Position numbers and translations under genes: made by a program | Origin: Velthaea sp965214335 | GTDB lineage: Bacteria > Vulcanimicrobiota > Vulcanimicrobiia > Vulcanimicrobiales > Vulcanimicrobiaceae | NCBI GenBank assembly: GCA_965214335.1 | Contig: CBDCBO010000002.1 | Location: 38,964-102,963 of the forward strand | Reading direction: 5' to 3' | DNA length: 64,000 bases | Part shown: positions 22,401-28,899 of the stretch, piece by piece | Layout: each line of letters starts with the position of its first letter | Position numbering within the stretch: the first letter of the stretch is position 1 | The notes under the pieces: model-generated | Database searches by the model: none | Seen by the model: only the letters and a program-made list of their open reading frames with translations | What the model was told of the DNA's origin: nothing

Positions 22401-22911
22401 TAACGGTTTCGGCGCGCCTGAAGTCGCCACGCTGTTGCTCAATTACAAGAAGAATCGCTTCACCATCACACCCAGCGCAACGTTTTCATCGGGCTCCGAT
22501 TACGGTTCGCCGCTTTCCACGGCGGGACCGGATCCGGCGGGAAACGGGAGCTCGATCATCATTCCCAATCCGTATACCGGCAAGTTCGACAACATGGGCG
22601 CGTTCTCGCAGCCGTGGCGGCTTACAACAAACTTGCAGCTCGGCTACCAGCTGTCGCCGCGCGTGCACGCCAGTCTAACGCTCACCAGTTTATCCGATAC
22701 CTGCGTGCAGCGCGGCTACGCGTGGGATCGTAGCGGCTTCTGCGCGTACTCGACGTTGCCGTTCGGCGCGGGTTTTTCCGCCCCGGTAACGGCCGGAACG
22801 GATCCCAATCTCAAATACCCCTACTCGGTGCAGCAGGGCAATAACAACACCACGTTCGTGGGCACCAAGATCCCGTTTCAGGCCTACGTGAATCTGCAGG
22901 TGAAGATTTAG
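19456..22911 (+). CDS. TonB-dependent receptor with carboxypeptidase-regulatory domain
   Basis: The product has about 1151 residues. The GTG at 19456 is preferred because GGGAGAG lies eight bases before it and a signal peptide follows (VYLRRLYVVALIAIWSLACA); an ATG at 19411 is in frame. Next come a carboxypeptidase-regulatory Ig-like domain (about 28-110; GGITGRIIDAQTRLPVAGAK), a plug domain (about 130-260; IYIRGGDQDQIGYELDGIP) and a long outer-membrane beta barrel rich in Tyr, Asn and Gly. Such receptors import siderophores, glycans or peptides using TonB energy. No TonB, ExbB or ExbD genes are nearby. The divergent M16 peptidase suggests, but does not prove, a peptide substrate. Confidence 0.92.
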   Translation: MVYLRRLYVVALIAIWSLACASPIEAGTTGGITGRIIDAQTRLPVAGAKVSATAPSGTASATTNAQGAYALLSLAPDTYVLTIDAAGYTTFAQAGVTIAADQTQTLGLSLTKLLQTIGRTTSRSLTDLVKPGATSDTYSIGAATAAAGAALGGPGGVDQAYSGLALVPGVYVPQGQQGWYQPIYIRGGDQDQIGYELDGIPANRSYDNAPMSLLSNIGTQELQVYTGGASASSDGQGISGYVNSVVKTGTKPGFATLDYGFGGPTGYQKGTFEVGGVSGRLSYYAAAAIVDQSYRYLDQNNGTYQNNNGYFIPSYGLLSAGYNGTNSPTGSGDLPGYAQGAAHTRDRENVVNFHYSLPHRDGNAKDDLQFLYITQELWTDDYSSYNDIGGAPAFGGATLNYPDQYVYSGPIGGPLQPATSQYFFPNTPDVQRSFQSTIGPNVRQVSDNGYSVEKLQYQHNMGDRAYLRFATYGSYSNWYIHGPVSDPFINNYELPNHTYGYNTLFADQITDKHLLTVSGSITSTHESRYYPTGSFAGNNGDPNSLNPGAGAYPVLAGSYKDAGGHCYDQLTGAYASCFGGASQATFNSYTGVFNNYYTAPAGTPAAANGAQWIATENGTFGNLNQVDPILYAASVSDQWNPTDKLTINAGVRVEKYLDRFVNESAGYPARQFWINSYNNEYCSGPALTAPILRTDGAGDVGVNPLTGAQLPCPSGTTPVNLSLASPASESNSVFEPRVGATYNLSPDRVVRASYGTYARPPNASWVQYGVTQEDLATYIGAKFYSQYGFTSPNHDLRPDTSHNFDLSYEQHLRGTDLSYKVSPYYRGTMDQFENIFLNSGGAESGVNIGRERTFGVEFAFTKGSFARDGFAAQLSFTYDYSRFRYSKFASGNSVIDLINNNLKTYNAYTAACGANPKNSICGTTTSGAAAAPCYSTAGAAVGCGTAGAVPNPYYGQAPQNLFDPNGEYQPYDAIPDQPFLGGNGFGAPEVATLLLNYKKNRFTITPSATFSSGSDYGSPLSTAGPDPAGNGSSIIIPNPYTGKFDNMGAFSQPWRLTTNLQLGYQLSPRVHASLTLTSLSDTCVQRGYAWDRSGFCAYSTLPFGAGFSAPVTAGTDPNLKYPYSVQQGNNNTTFVGTKIPFQAYVNLQVKI

Positions 22912-23112
22912 CGGCGAACCCGCAAGCGTGCTCCACTCCCGCAATTGGGGGTGCTTCGACGCTGGTGTGCCGTGATGTGGCCATCGCCGTCGAAGCCAAC
23001 CGCTTCAGCGCGCGAAGCCTGGGCAACTGCGCGGGCCGCCCACGGCGTCGCTTGCGCGAAGGGCGTTGCGTCGCCGCGGTAAACGGCGTCGGTTCATCGA
23101 CACGGGATTGAG

Positions 23113-23637
23113 ATGCCGATATATATTGCTCTGTTGCGCGCGGTCAACGTCGGCGGAACCGGTAAGCTGCCGATGAGCGAATTGCACGCAATGTGCGTCG
23201 CGGAACGATTCACAGCGGTGCAGACCTACATCGCTAGCGGCAACGTGATTTTCACCGCCGACGACGCGGAGGCACGGGTCAAGGCGGCGCTCGAACATCG
23301 CTTGCACGCCTATGCCGGGAAGCCCGTGCCGGTCGTTATCCGCACAGCCGCTGAACTGTCCGCCGTTGTGAGATCCAATCCGTTCCCTACGTCGCCGGCC
23401 AATTCGACCGTGGCCATCTTTTTAGATGAGCCGCCCGCGCCCAACGCTCTGGCAACCATCCGCGGTCAAGTCGACGAAGTCGTGCGCGTCGGCGTGCGCG
23501 AAATCTATGTCGCGTATGGCGCCGGCATGGCCCGCTCGAAGCTCAAGATTCCCGCCGCCGCCGGGGGGACGGCTCGCAACCTGAACACCGTTACGAAGCT
23601 GGCCGAACGTGCCGCCGGCTCCCGCGACCAGCGCTGA
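23113..23637 (+). CDS. DUF1697 family protein
   Basis: The product has 174 residues and the full DUF1697 pattern: an N-terminal YIALLRAVNVGGTGKLPM, then FTAVQTYIASGNVIF, and a C-terminal RNLNTVTKLAE. The family is widespread and cytoplasmic, with no established biochemical role. It is directly followed by the rplK promoter, which begins just behind its stop codon, so the two are probably transcribed separately. Confidence 0.9.
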   Translation: MPIYIALLRAVNVGGTGKLPMSELHAMCVAERFTAVQTYIASGNVIFTADDAEARVKAALEHRLHAYAGKPVPVVIRTAAELSAVVRSNPFPTSPANSTVAIFLDEPPAPNALATIRGQVDEVVRVGVREIYVAYGAGMARSKLKIPAAAGGTARNLNTVTKLAERAAGSRDQR

Positions 23638-23640
23638 GGG

Positions 23641-23670
23641 TTGCCCGCGATTTGCGCTGCCTGCTATAAT
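23641..23670 (+). promoter_or_regulatory. Promoter of rplK-rplA
   Basis: TTGCCC at 23641-23646 and a consensus TATAAT at 23665-23670 are 18 bases apart. The predicted start near 23677 gives a leader of about 109 bases before rplK, long enough to hold translational control, though no L1-binding structure was traced. Confidence 0.65.
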
Positions 23671-23785
23671 GGCGTGTCGGGCCGGCGCAACTGCCGCCCG
23701 CGCACGTCGCCGAACCCCGAGCCGTGCGCTCTTTCTATCGGGGGAGACGGACCGCCGCGGGCGGACTTCGTCGAAAGGACACCAG

Positions 23786-24211
23786 ATGGCAAAAAAAGTG
23801 GTCGGCAAGATTGGTCTTGCGCTCAATGCGGGTAAAGCGACTCCCGCGCCGCCGGTCGGTCCGGCGCTCGGACCGTACTCGCTCAACATCATGGATTTCT
23901 GCAAGCAGTATAACGAGCGTACGCAGAGCCAAGTCGGAATGATCATTCCGGTCGAAATCACGGTCTTCGACGACCGCACGTTTACCTTCGTTACCAAAAC
24001 GCCGCCGGCATCGTTTTTGATCAAGCGGGCGTTGGGAATCGCATCGGGCTCCAAAGAGCCGAACCGCAACAAAGTCGGCAAGCTGACCCAAGCCCAAGTC
24101 CGTGAGATCGCCACCACCAAGATGCCCGATCTCAACGCGAATGATATCGATATGGCGATGAACATCATCGCCGGCACGGCCCGTTCGATGGGCGTCGAGG
24201 TGGCATCGTAA
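23786..24211 (+). CDS. rplK: 50S ribosomal protein L11
   Basis: The product has 141 residues, the usual length. The L11 signatures are present: GKATPAPPVGPALG in the N-terminal domain and the rRNA-binding C-terminal domain ending in IIAGTARSMGVEV. The ATG at 23786 follows AAAGGA at a good distance; the frame is open upstream, but that part is not L11. The stop overlaps the rplA start by one base (TAATG). L11 forms the GTPase-associated stalk base on 23S rRNA. secE and nusG, the usual upstream neighbours, are absent. Confidence 0.98.
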   Translation: MAKKVVGKIGLALNAGKATPAPPVGPALGPYSLNIMDFCKQYNERTQSQVGMIIPVEITVFDDRTFTFVTKTPPASFLIKRALGIASGSKEPNRNKVGKLTQAQVREIATTKMPDLNANDIDMAMNIIAGTARSMGVEVAS

Positions 24212-24921
24212 TGGCTCGCACCTACGGCAAGCGGTTGCGCGCCCTTACCGCGGCCGTCGACCGCGATCAGATGTATGACGCTGCTGAAGCCGCGGCGTTG
24301 GTCAAAGCCAATGCTACCGCGAAGTTCAATGAAACGATCGAGATTCACGTCCGGCTCGGCGTCGATCCCAAGAAGTCGGATCAGAACGTGCGCGGCGTGG
24401 TCAATCTGCCGCACGGCACCGGGCGCACGGTGCGCGTGATCGTGTTCGCCCGTGGCGATAATGCCCGCGCCGCCGAAGCGGCCGGTGCCGACGCCGTCGG
24501 CGAGGCCGATCTCATCGAACGCGTCAAGGGCGGCTTCGCCGATTTTGACGTCGCCGTCGCGACGCCCGACATGATGGGTCAAATCGGTAAGGAATTGGGT
24601 CGTATCCTGGCCCAGAAAATGCCGAATCCGAAATCGGGTACGGTGACGCCCAATCCGGCCGCCGCGGTCCGCGACATCAAGGCCGGTAAGGTTGAATATC
24701 GCCTTGACAAGACCGGGATCATCCACGCGATCGTCGGTAAGGCCAGCTTCGAGCAGGGCCAGCTCGCTGAGAACGTGACGACCCTCCTCGATGCGATCGT
24801 GCGGGCCAAGCCGGCCGCGGCGAAGGGCACGTACGTCCGCTCCATCTCGCTTACCAGCACGATGGGCCCGGGTATAAAAGTCGATCCCGGCCGGATCAAA
24901 GCCACCGCCGCTACGGCTTAG
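24211..24921 (+). CDS. rplA: 50S ribosomal protein L1
   Basis: The product has 236 residues, typical for L1. Conserved blocks include FNETIEIHVRLGVDPKKSDQ, VRGVVNLPHGTG and MPNPKSGTVT. L1 binds 23S rRNA in the mobile stalk and in many bacteria represses its own rplK-rplA mRNA. The start overlaps the rplK stop, so the two are translationally coupled. A strong hairpin follows, ending the operon before rplJ. Confidence 0.98.
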   Translation: MARTYGKRLRALTAAVDRDQMYDAAEAAALVKANATAKFNETIEIHVRLGVDPKKSDQNVRGVVNLPHGTGRTVRVIVFARGDNARAAEAAGADAVGEADLIERVKGGFADFDVAVATPDMMGQIGKELGRILAQKMPNPKSGTVTPNPAAAVRDIKAGKVEYRLDKTGIIHAIVGKASFEQGQLAENVTTLLDAIVRAKPAAAKGTYVRSISLTSTMGPGIKVDPGRIKATAATA

Positions 24922-24944
24922 CCGCAACGCGGCCGATATATGAC

Positions 24945-24983
24945 CAAAGGCCTCGCTGTCGTTCCGACGATGCGAGGCCTTTG
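24945..24983. terminator. Hairpin shared by rplA and the convergent GNAT gene
   Basis: CAAAGGCCTCGC (24945-24956) and GCGAGGCCTTTG (24972-24983) form a perfect 12-bp stem with a 15-base loop. It sits between rplA and the stop of the convergent acetyltransferase and could end transcription from both sides. The T runs on either side are short, so efficiency is uncertain. Confidence 0.75.
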
Positions 24984-24991
24984 TCTTGGCA

Positions 24992-25780
24992 TTATGGTTT
25001 GCGCAGCCGCTGGCGCACGTAGGTGGCCGTAAAGCCGGCTGCGAGGGCGCTCTGGAGCGCGGGCGAGTTGGGCGGCGTCGTCATGAACGCGAAGGTGGCG
25101 CCGCGTGCTCGGCCGGCATCGATTCGCGCCCGAACCAAGGCCGCGTGCACGCCGCGCCGGCGAAATTCGGGCAGTGTTGACGAGCAAAATAAGAAGGCTG
25201 AATCGCCCGTTACCCCGAGCGCGCCGCCGCCCGCGAGCCGGCCGTTGATGCGCACGGCGAACAAGGCGCCGGCGGCATTCGCGCACACGCCGGTCGTGCG
25301 CCGCAAACGCGCGCGCTCGCTCGCGGCAACGGTATCGGCCAAACCGTCGGCCACCAGGTCGGTCCACTCGCTTTTCCGCCCGGTCATCGTTTCAACGCTC
25401 AGGGCGGGCGGTAGCGCTTCCATGGTAATGTCGCGTTCGAGCATGGCGCGCATACCTTCGAGCCGATAGCCCCACCGCTGGACGAGACGTCCGTCCCGTT
25501 CGGCGACGAGCGGGTGCAACTCGAGCGTAGACCGCAAATTGCGGCTACCGTAAAACTCGTCGACGATGCGCAAATCGTCCTCGCGCAACGGCCGCGACGT
25601 GCCGACGCCCAAGCCGCAGTCGACCGTCGTTCCCTGTAAATAGATGGCATAGCCGCCGGCTACCGGAACGGCGCCCGTATCACGCGTTTCGTCGGTGGTC
25701 GGGATATTACGGGCGTAGGTTGCCCAATAGGCCGCTTCGGCTCGCTCGGTGCGGAACATCTCGACCGCTACGGGCATCAT
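24992..25780 (-). CDS. GNAT-family N-acetyltransferase
   Basis: The product has 262 residues. The C-terminal GNAT domain (about 125-262) shows the acetyl-CoA-binding loop in STLPEFRRRGVHAALVRAR (Arg/Gly-rich motif A) after a beta strand with FLFCSS. The N-terminal half is another, less recognisable domain, possibly a degenerate GNAT copy. The substrate is unknown. Its position is odd: it is inserted in reverse orientation between rplA and rplJ, which are usually adjacent. Confidence 0.85.
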   Translation of the reverse strand: MMPVAVEMFRTERAEAAYWATYARNIPTTDETRDTGAVPVAGGYAIYLQGTTVDCGLGVGTSRPLREDDLRIVDEFYGSRNLRSTLELHPLVAERDGRLVQRWGYRLEGMRAMLERDITMEALPPALSVETMTGRKSEWTDLVADGLADTVAASERARLRRTTGVCANAAGALFAVRINGRLAGGGALGVTGDSAFLFCSSTLPEFRRRGVHAALVRARIDAGRARGATFAFMTTPPNSPALQSALAAGFTATYVRQRLRKP

Positions 25781-25826
25781 CCTTGACCCGCGACGCGCTT
25801 GTGTGATAAAACCTTCATTGGCTCCA

Positions 25827-25988
25827 ATGACCGTTGGTCCGGATCGGGCCGGATAATGTCGTCAACCCCGACGACGCCAGCCGAGGATGCGCTTCGAAAG
25901 ATATACGCTGTTTTTTGCGTTGTGGTTCGTTTCGCGCCCCCCTCGATCGTCGGCGGAGGCGTTTTTTATTTACTAGAAACGAGAATCG
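25827..25988 (+). promoter_or_regulatory. rplJ-rplL promoter and leader with L10-leader-like elements
   Basis: TGACCG (25827-25832) and GATAAT (25851-25856), 18 bases apart, form a plausible promoter. Downstream, GCCAGCCGAGGATGC (around 25885-25900) resembles the conserved GCCGAGG core of bacterial L10 leaders. A GC-rich hairpin at about 25934-25961 (CCTC/GAGG core) is followed by TTTTTTATTT, as an attenuator would be. In the known L10-leader family, L10-L12 binds the leader and limits expression of rplJ-rplL. The match was made by eye. Confidence 0.5.
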
Positions 25989-26522
25989 ATGCCGACTGCA
26001 AAAAAACAAGCGACCATCGACGAGCTCCGCGAGCGTATCGCCCGCTCGAAGAATCTGTTCTTTACCAATTACGCCGGGCTGACGGTTGAGGAAATCACGA
26101 AGCTGCGCGGCGAGTTGCGTAAGAGCGGCGACACCTATGCGGTGGTGAAAAATTCGCTGTTCTCGATCGCGGCGGGCGAAGATGTCGCAAAGTCGCTCGA
26201 AGCCTTCTTAGCCGGACCGACGGGCGTCGTCTTCGCCGGTGAGGACCCAGTCGCACCGGCCAAAGCGCTCAAGACCTTTTCCGATGCGACCCGGCCGCTC
26301 GAAGTTAAAGCGGCGTGGATCGACGGCAAAGTCGTGGACGCCGCACAGGTTGGCGCATTGGCCGCGCTGCCGCCGAAAATCGAGTTGCTCGGCCGTTTGG
26401 TCGGTTCGCTCAAGAGTCCGCTGTTCGGGCTCGTTTACGTCTTATCGGGCAATCAAAGCGGCCTCGTCCGCGCACTCAACGCGATCCGCGAGCAGAAAGC
26501 TGCCGCCGAGACCGCTGCTTAA
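25989..26522 (+). CDS. rplJ: 50S ribosomal protein L10
   Basis: The product has 177 residues, normal for L10. The N-terminal rRNA-binding domain is clear (FFTNYAGLTVEEITKLRGELR, then YAVVKNSL) and the C-terminal helix that carries L12 dimers ends the protein (LNAIREQKA). L10 anchors the L7/L12 stalk. It is followed 20 bases later by rplL in the same operon. The upstream leader has L10-leader-like features, in keeping with autogenous control. Confidence 0.98.
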   Translation: MPTAKKQATIDELRERIARSKNLFFTNYAGLTVEEITKLRGELRKSGDTYAVVKNSLFSIAAGEDVAKSLEAFLAGPTGVVFAGEDPVAPAKALKTFSDATRPLEVKAAWIDGKVVDAAQVGALAALPPKIELLGRLVGSLKSPLFGLVYVLSGNQSGLVRALNAIREQKAAAETAA

Positions 26523-26542
26523 TCTAGGAGCTTAGGACCACC

Positions 26543-26911
26543 ATGGCACTTGCCGAACTCATCGAACAAATCGACAAACTCACCGTTCTCGAACTTTCCG
26601 ATCTGGTCAAGCAGCTCGAGGAGAAATACGGCGTCAGCGCGGCCGCACCGGCGGCGGCCGCCGCTCCGGCCGCGGCCGCCGCTGCTCCGGCGGCGGAAAA
26701 AACCGAGTTCGACGTTATTCTGACCGACTTTGGAGCCGAGAAAATCAAGGTCATCAAAGCCGTCCGCGAAGTGACGTCGCTGGGCCTGACCGAAGCCAAG
26801 GCGTTCGTTGAAAGCGCGCCCAAAGCGATCAAAGAGGGCATTCCCAAAGAAGAAGCCGAGACGATTAAGAAAAAGCTCGAGGATGCCGGCGCGAAAGTCG
26901 ACATCAAGTAG
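26543..26911 (+). CDS. rplL: 50S ribosomal protein L7/L12
   Basis: The product has 122 residues. The N-terminal dimerisation domain (LAELIEQIDKLTVLELSDLV), an Ala/Pro-rich flexible hinge (about 32-53) and the C-terminal factor-binding domain (KIKVIKAVREVTSLGLTEAK) are all present. AGGAGCTTAGGACC precedes the ATG. The protein recruits elongation factors to the ribosome. A strong terminator follows, and rpoB, which usually comes next, is about 20 kb away. Confidence 0.98.
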   Translation: MALAELIEQIDKLTVLELSDLVKQLEEKYGVSAAAPAAAAAPAAAAAAPAAEKTEFDVILTDFGAEKIKVIKAVREVTSLGLTEAKAFVESAPKAIKEGIPKEEAETIKKKLEDAGAKVDIK

Positions 26912-26948
26912 TTCCAGATCGCGGCTCGCGGGGTGCGAGGAACGAAGA

Positions 26949-26978
26949 GCGAGGCGCCACGGGGCGCCTCGCATTTTT
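26949..26978 (+). terminator. Rho-independent terminator after rplL
   Basis: GCGAGGCGCC (26949-26958) and GGCGCCTCGC (26963-26972) form a perfect 10-bp stem with a four-base ACGG loop, followed by ATTTTT (26973-26978). It closes the rplJ-rplL operon. Confidence 0.92.
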
Positions 26979-27008
26979 CAAGCCGCGCCGGCTCTACCGG
27001 TCGGTGGC

Positions 27009-27962
27009 TTAGGCGATCTTGCGGTGCTCGATTGCGAACGCGTCGAACGCCGCCGCGACGACATCGGCATCGAATTGCGTTCCGGCTCCATCGGCTAGCA
27101 CCGCTAGCGCCTCCGTCTCGGACAGCGGCCGCTCGCAATGCGACCGCCGGGCCGTGAGTGTCTCGAACGCGTCAGCCACCGCTATGACCCGGGCCGCTAG
27201 CGGGATTTCCGTTGCCCGCAGGCGATCCGGATAGCCGCTTCCGTCGATCCGTTCGTGATGAGCTCGAACGATCGGTGCGAGCGATGCCAAGCGCGGAATG
27301 TCGAGCAGGAGGGCCGCGCCCTTCGTTGCGTGTGCTTCGATCGCGGTTCGTTCCGCCGGCGTTACACCGCCACGCGCAGCGAGCAAGTCTTTGCTCAGGC
27401 CCAGGTTGCCGATATCGTGCAATTCCGCGGCGCGCTCGATCGTGCGCACGTGCCGCTCGGACAAGCCCAAGGCCGTCGAAATACGGCCGGCTATACGGGC
27501 CGTCGCTGCGAGGTGAGCGGCAGTGCCGCTATCATGTAAGCCCATGAGGCGCACGAGTCCACTTACTAACTGACTCGAGCGTGGATCGTCGTCGCGCTCG
27601 GCCGCGATTTCGCGCTGCAGGAGCACGCGACCCAGCACATGATTTTCGACGCTTGCAACATGCTCGCTGACCGCCGCCATGTTACCGTCACGGCCGAACG
27701 CGTCGGCGACGAGCGCATCGCCGACGGCCCGCAGGACGGCTAGTATCGGCGGGGCGTCCGCGCTCGCCGTCGTGTCGATCCAGTGCATGCGTTGGTCGAC
27801 CCGCTGCGAGCCTAAGAACAGCTCCGCACAGCGCGTGATTGCTTCTTTTGCCCAGTCCATGTCGCGGAAATCAGCGGTCGGAATTCGCACGAGCGCATCG
27901 GCCGCGATGAACGGCGTCCACTCGAGGGCTGGTTCTGCAATCAGTCGTTCGGGTGCAATCAT
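27009..27962 (-). CDS. HD-GYP domain protein
   Basis: The product has 317 residues. The C-terminal HD-GYP domain (about 130-310) keeps the metal ligands and signature: LHDIGNLGL (His182-Asp183), an IEAHATKGA helix, AHHERIDGSGYPDRLR with GYP at 243-245. HD-GYP proteins hydrolyse cyclic-di-GMP. The N-terminal 125 residues form a helical region without a recognised sensor. AAGG precedes the start. A second HD-GYP gene lies about 270 bases upstream on the same strand, so the two may respond to related signals. Confidence 0.92.
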   Translation of the reverse strand: MIAPERLIAEPALEWTPFIAADALVRIPTADFRDMDWAKEAITRCAELFLGSQRVDQRMHWIDTTASADAPPILAVLRAVGDALVADAFGRDGNMAAVSEHVASVENHVLGRVLLQREIAAERDDDPRSSQLVSGLVRLMGLHDSGTAAHLAATARIAGRISTALGLSERHVRTIERAAELHDIGNLGLSKDLLAARGGVTPAERTAIEAHATKGAALLLDIPRLASLAPIVRAHHERIDGSGYPDRLRATEIPLAARVIAVADAFETLTARRSHCERPLSETEALAVLADGAGTQFDADVVAAAFDAFAIEHRKIA

Positions 27963-28004
27963 GTGCCTTATCTTTTCAACGATCCGCTTGTAAGCGGAGA
28001 GGTG

Positions 28005-28070
28005 TTAACCCATGCCCGGCGGGATGTGCATGATGAGCGAGTGGAGCAAACCTGCGAACAGAGCGATCAT
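28005..28070 (-). CDS. Candidate 21-residue peptide between two HD-GYP genes
   Basis: A 22-codon frame begins with ATG (28068-28070) and ends with TAA (28005-28007). AGAGGA lies six bases before the start, which is a good Shine-Dalgarno sequence for such a short frame. The peptide is hydrophobic with three internal Met residues (MIALFAGLLHSLIMHIPPGM) and could insert in the membrane as one short helix. There is no homology evidence; the ribosome binding site and the hydrophobic pattern are the only support. Confidence 0.4.
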   Translation of the reverse strand: MIALFAGLLHSLIMHIPPGMG

Positions 28071-28227
28071 GTGGCATCCTCTTCAATCGTTTGTGATGGT
28101 TGAGACGTCGCCGAGCAACCGTCGTAACCACAGTGTAGAAGAGAACGCCGTAGCGCAAAATAACGATTTTTAGGTACGCGTAGTGATAGCCGTCGCTTTA
28201 CAAAGCGTGAACAAATTAGCTAACTGA

Positions 28228-28815
28228 CTAAGCGGTTTGACGTGTCGCGCGGGTGTGGCCGAGAATGTCCAGCGTCGCCTCGACGACATCAAGATCGAAC
28301 TGCGGTCCGGCGGCCGTTCGGAGAACGCGCAGCGCCGCTTGCGGCAAAATCGCCCGGCGGTATGGACGATCGGTCGTCAATGCGTGGAATGCATCAGCGA
28401 CGGCGACCACGCGCGCTTCGAGTGGAATGTCCGCTCCACGCAACCGATCGGGATAGCCGGTCCCATCCATGCGTTCGTGATGACTGCGCACCACCGGCGC
28501 AAGGTCGGCGACAATCGGCAGACCGAGGAGCACGCTCGCACCGTTTTCCGCATGCAACCGCATTTCGGCCCACTCCGGTGATGAGAGCTCGGCCGTTTTG
28601 CAGAGTATTTCGCGGCCGACGCGGATTTTGCCGATATCATGCAAGAGGCCGCCGAGTTCGGCCTTGGAAACGCTCGCCGCCGAGAGATGCATCCACATAG
28701 CGATGCGCCGGGCCAAGGCGGCTGTCGCGCGCAAATGTGTCGCCGTGGCCTCGTCGTGGAGCGATACCATTCGCACGAGGCCAAGTGCGAATTCCGCCCG
28801 GTCCATATGTTCCAT
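28228..28815 (-). CDS. Stand-alone HD-GYP domain protein
   Basis: The product has 195 residues, little more than the HD-GYP domain itself. It shows LLHDIGKIRVGREILCK (HD at 59-60), the SPEWAEMRLHAENGASVLL helix, and SHHERMDGTGYPDRLRG (GYP at 120-122), so it should be an active cyclic-di-GMP phosphodiesterase. The C-terminal domain of the neighbouring gene product is closely similar in layout, which suggests an old duplication. No sensor or receiver domain is attached. ATG codons at 28815 and 28806 are both possible starts. Confidence 0.92.
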   Translation of the reverse strand: MEHMDRAEFALGLVRMVSLHDEATATHLRATAALARRIAMWMHLSAASVSKAELGGLLHDIGKIRVGREILCKTAELSSPEWAEMRLHAENGASVLLGLPIVADLAPVVRSHHERMDGTGYPDRLRGADIPLEARVVAVADAFHALTTDRPYRRAILPQAALRVLRTAAGPQFDLDVVEATLDILGHTRATRQTA

Positions 28816-28899
28816 GCTGTGCCAACCCTGCTCGCGCCGTTATCCCGTGGAAACGGGTTTCTGTATAGCTCATGTTAGGCCCGAGTTAAGGTCGCGCGT

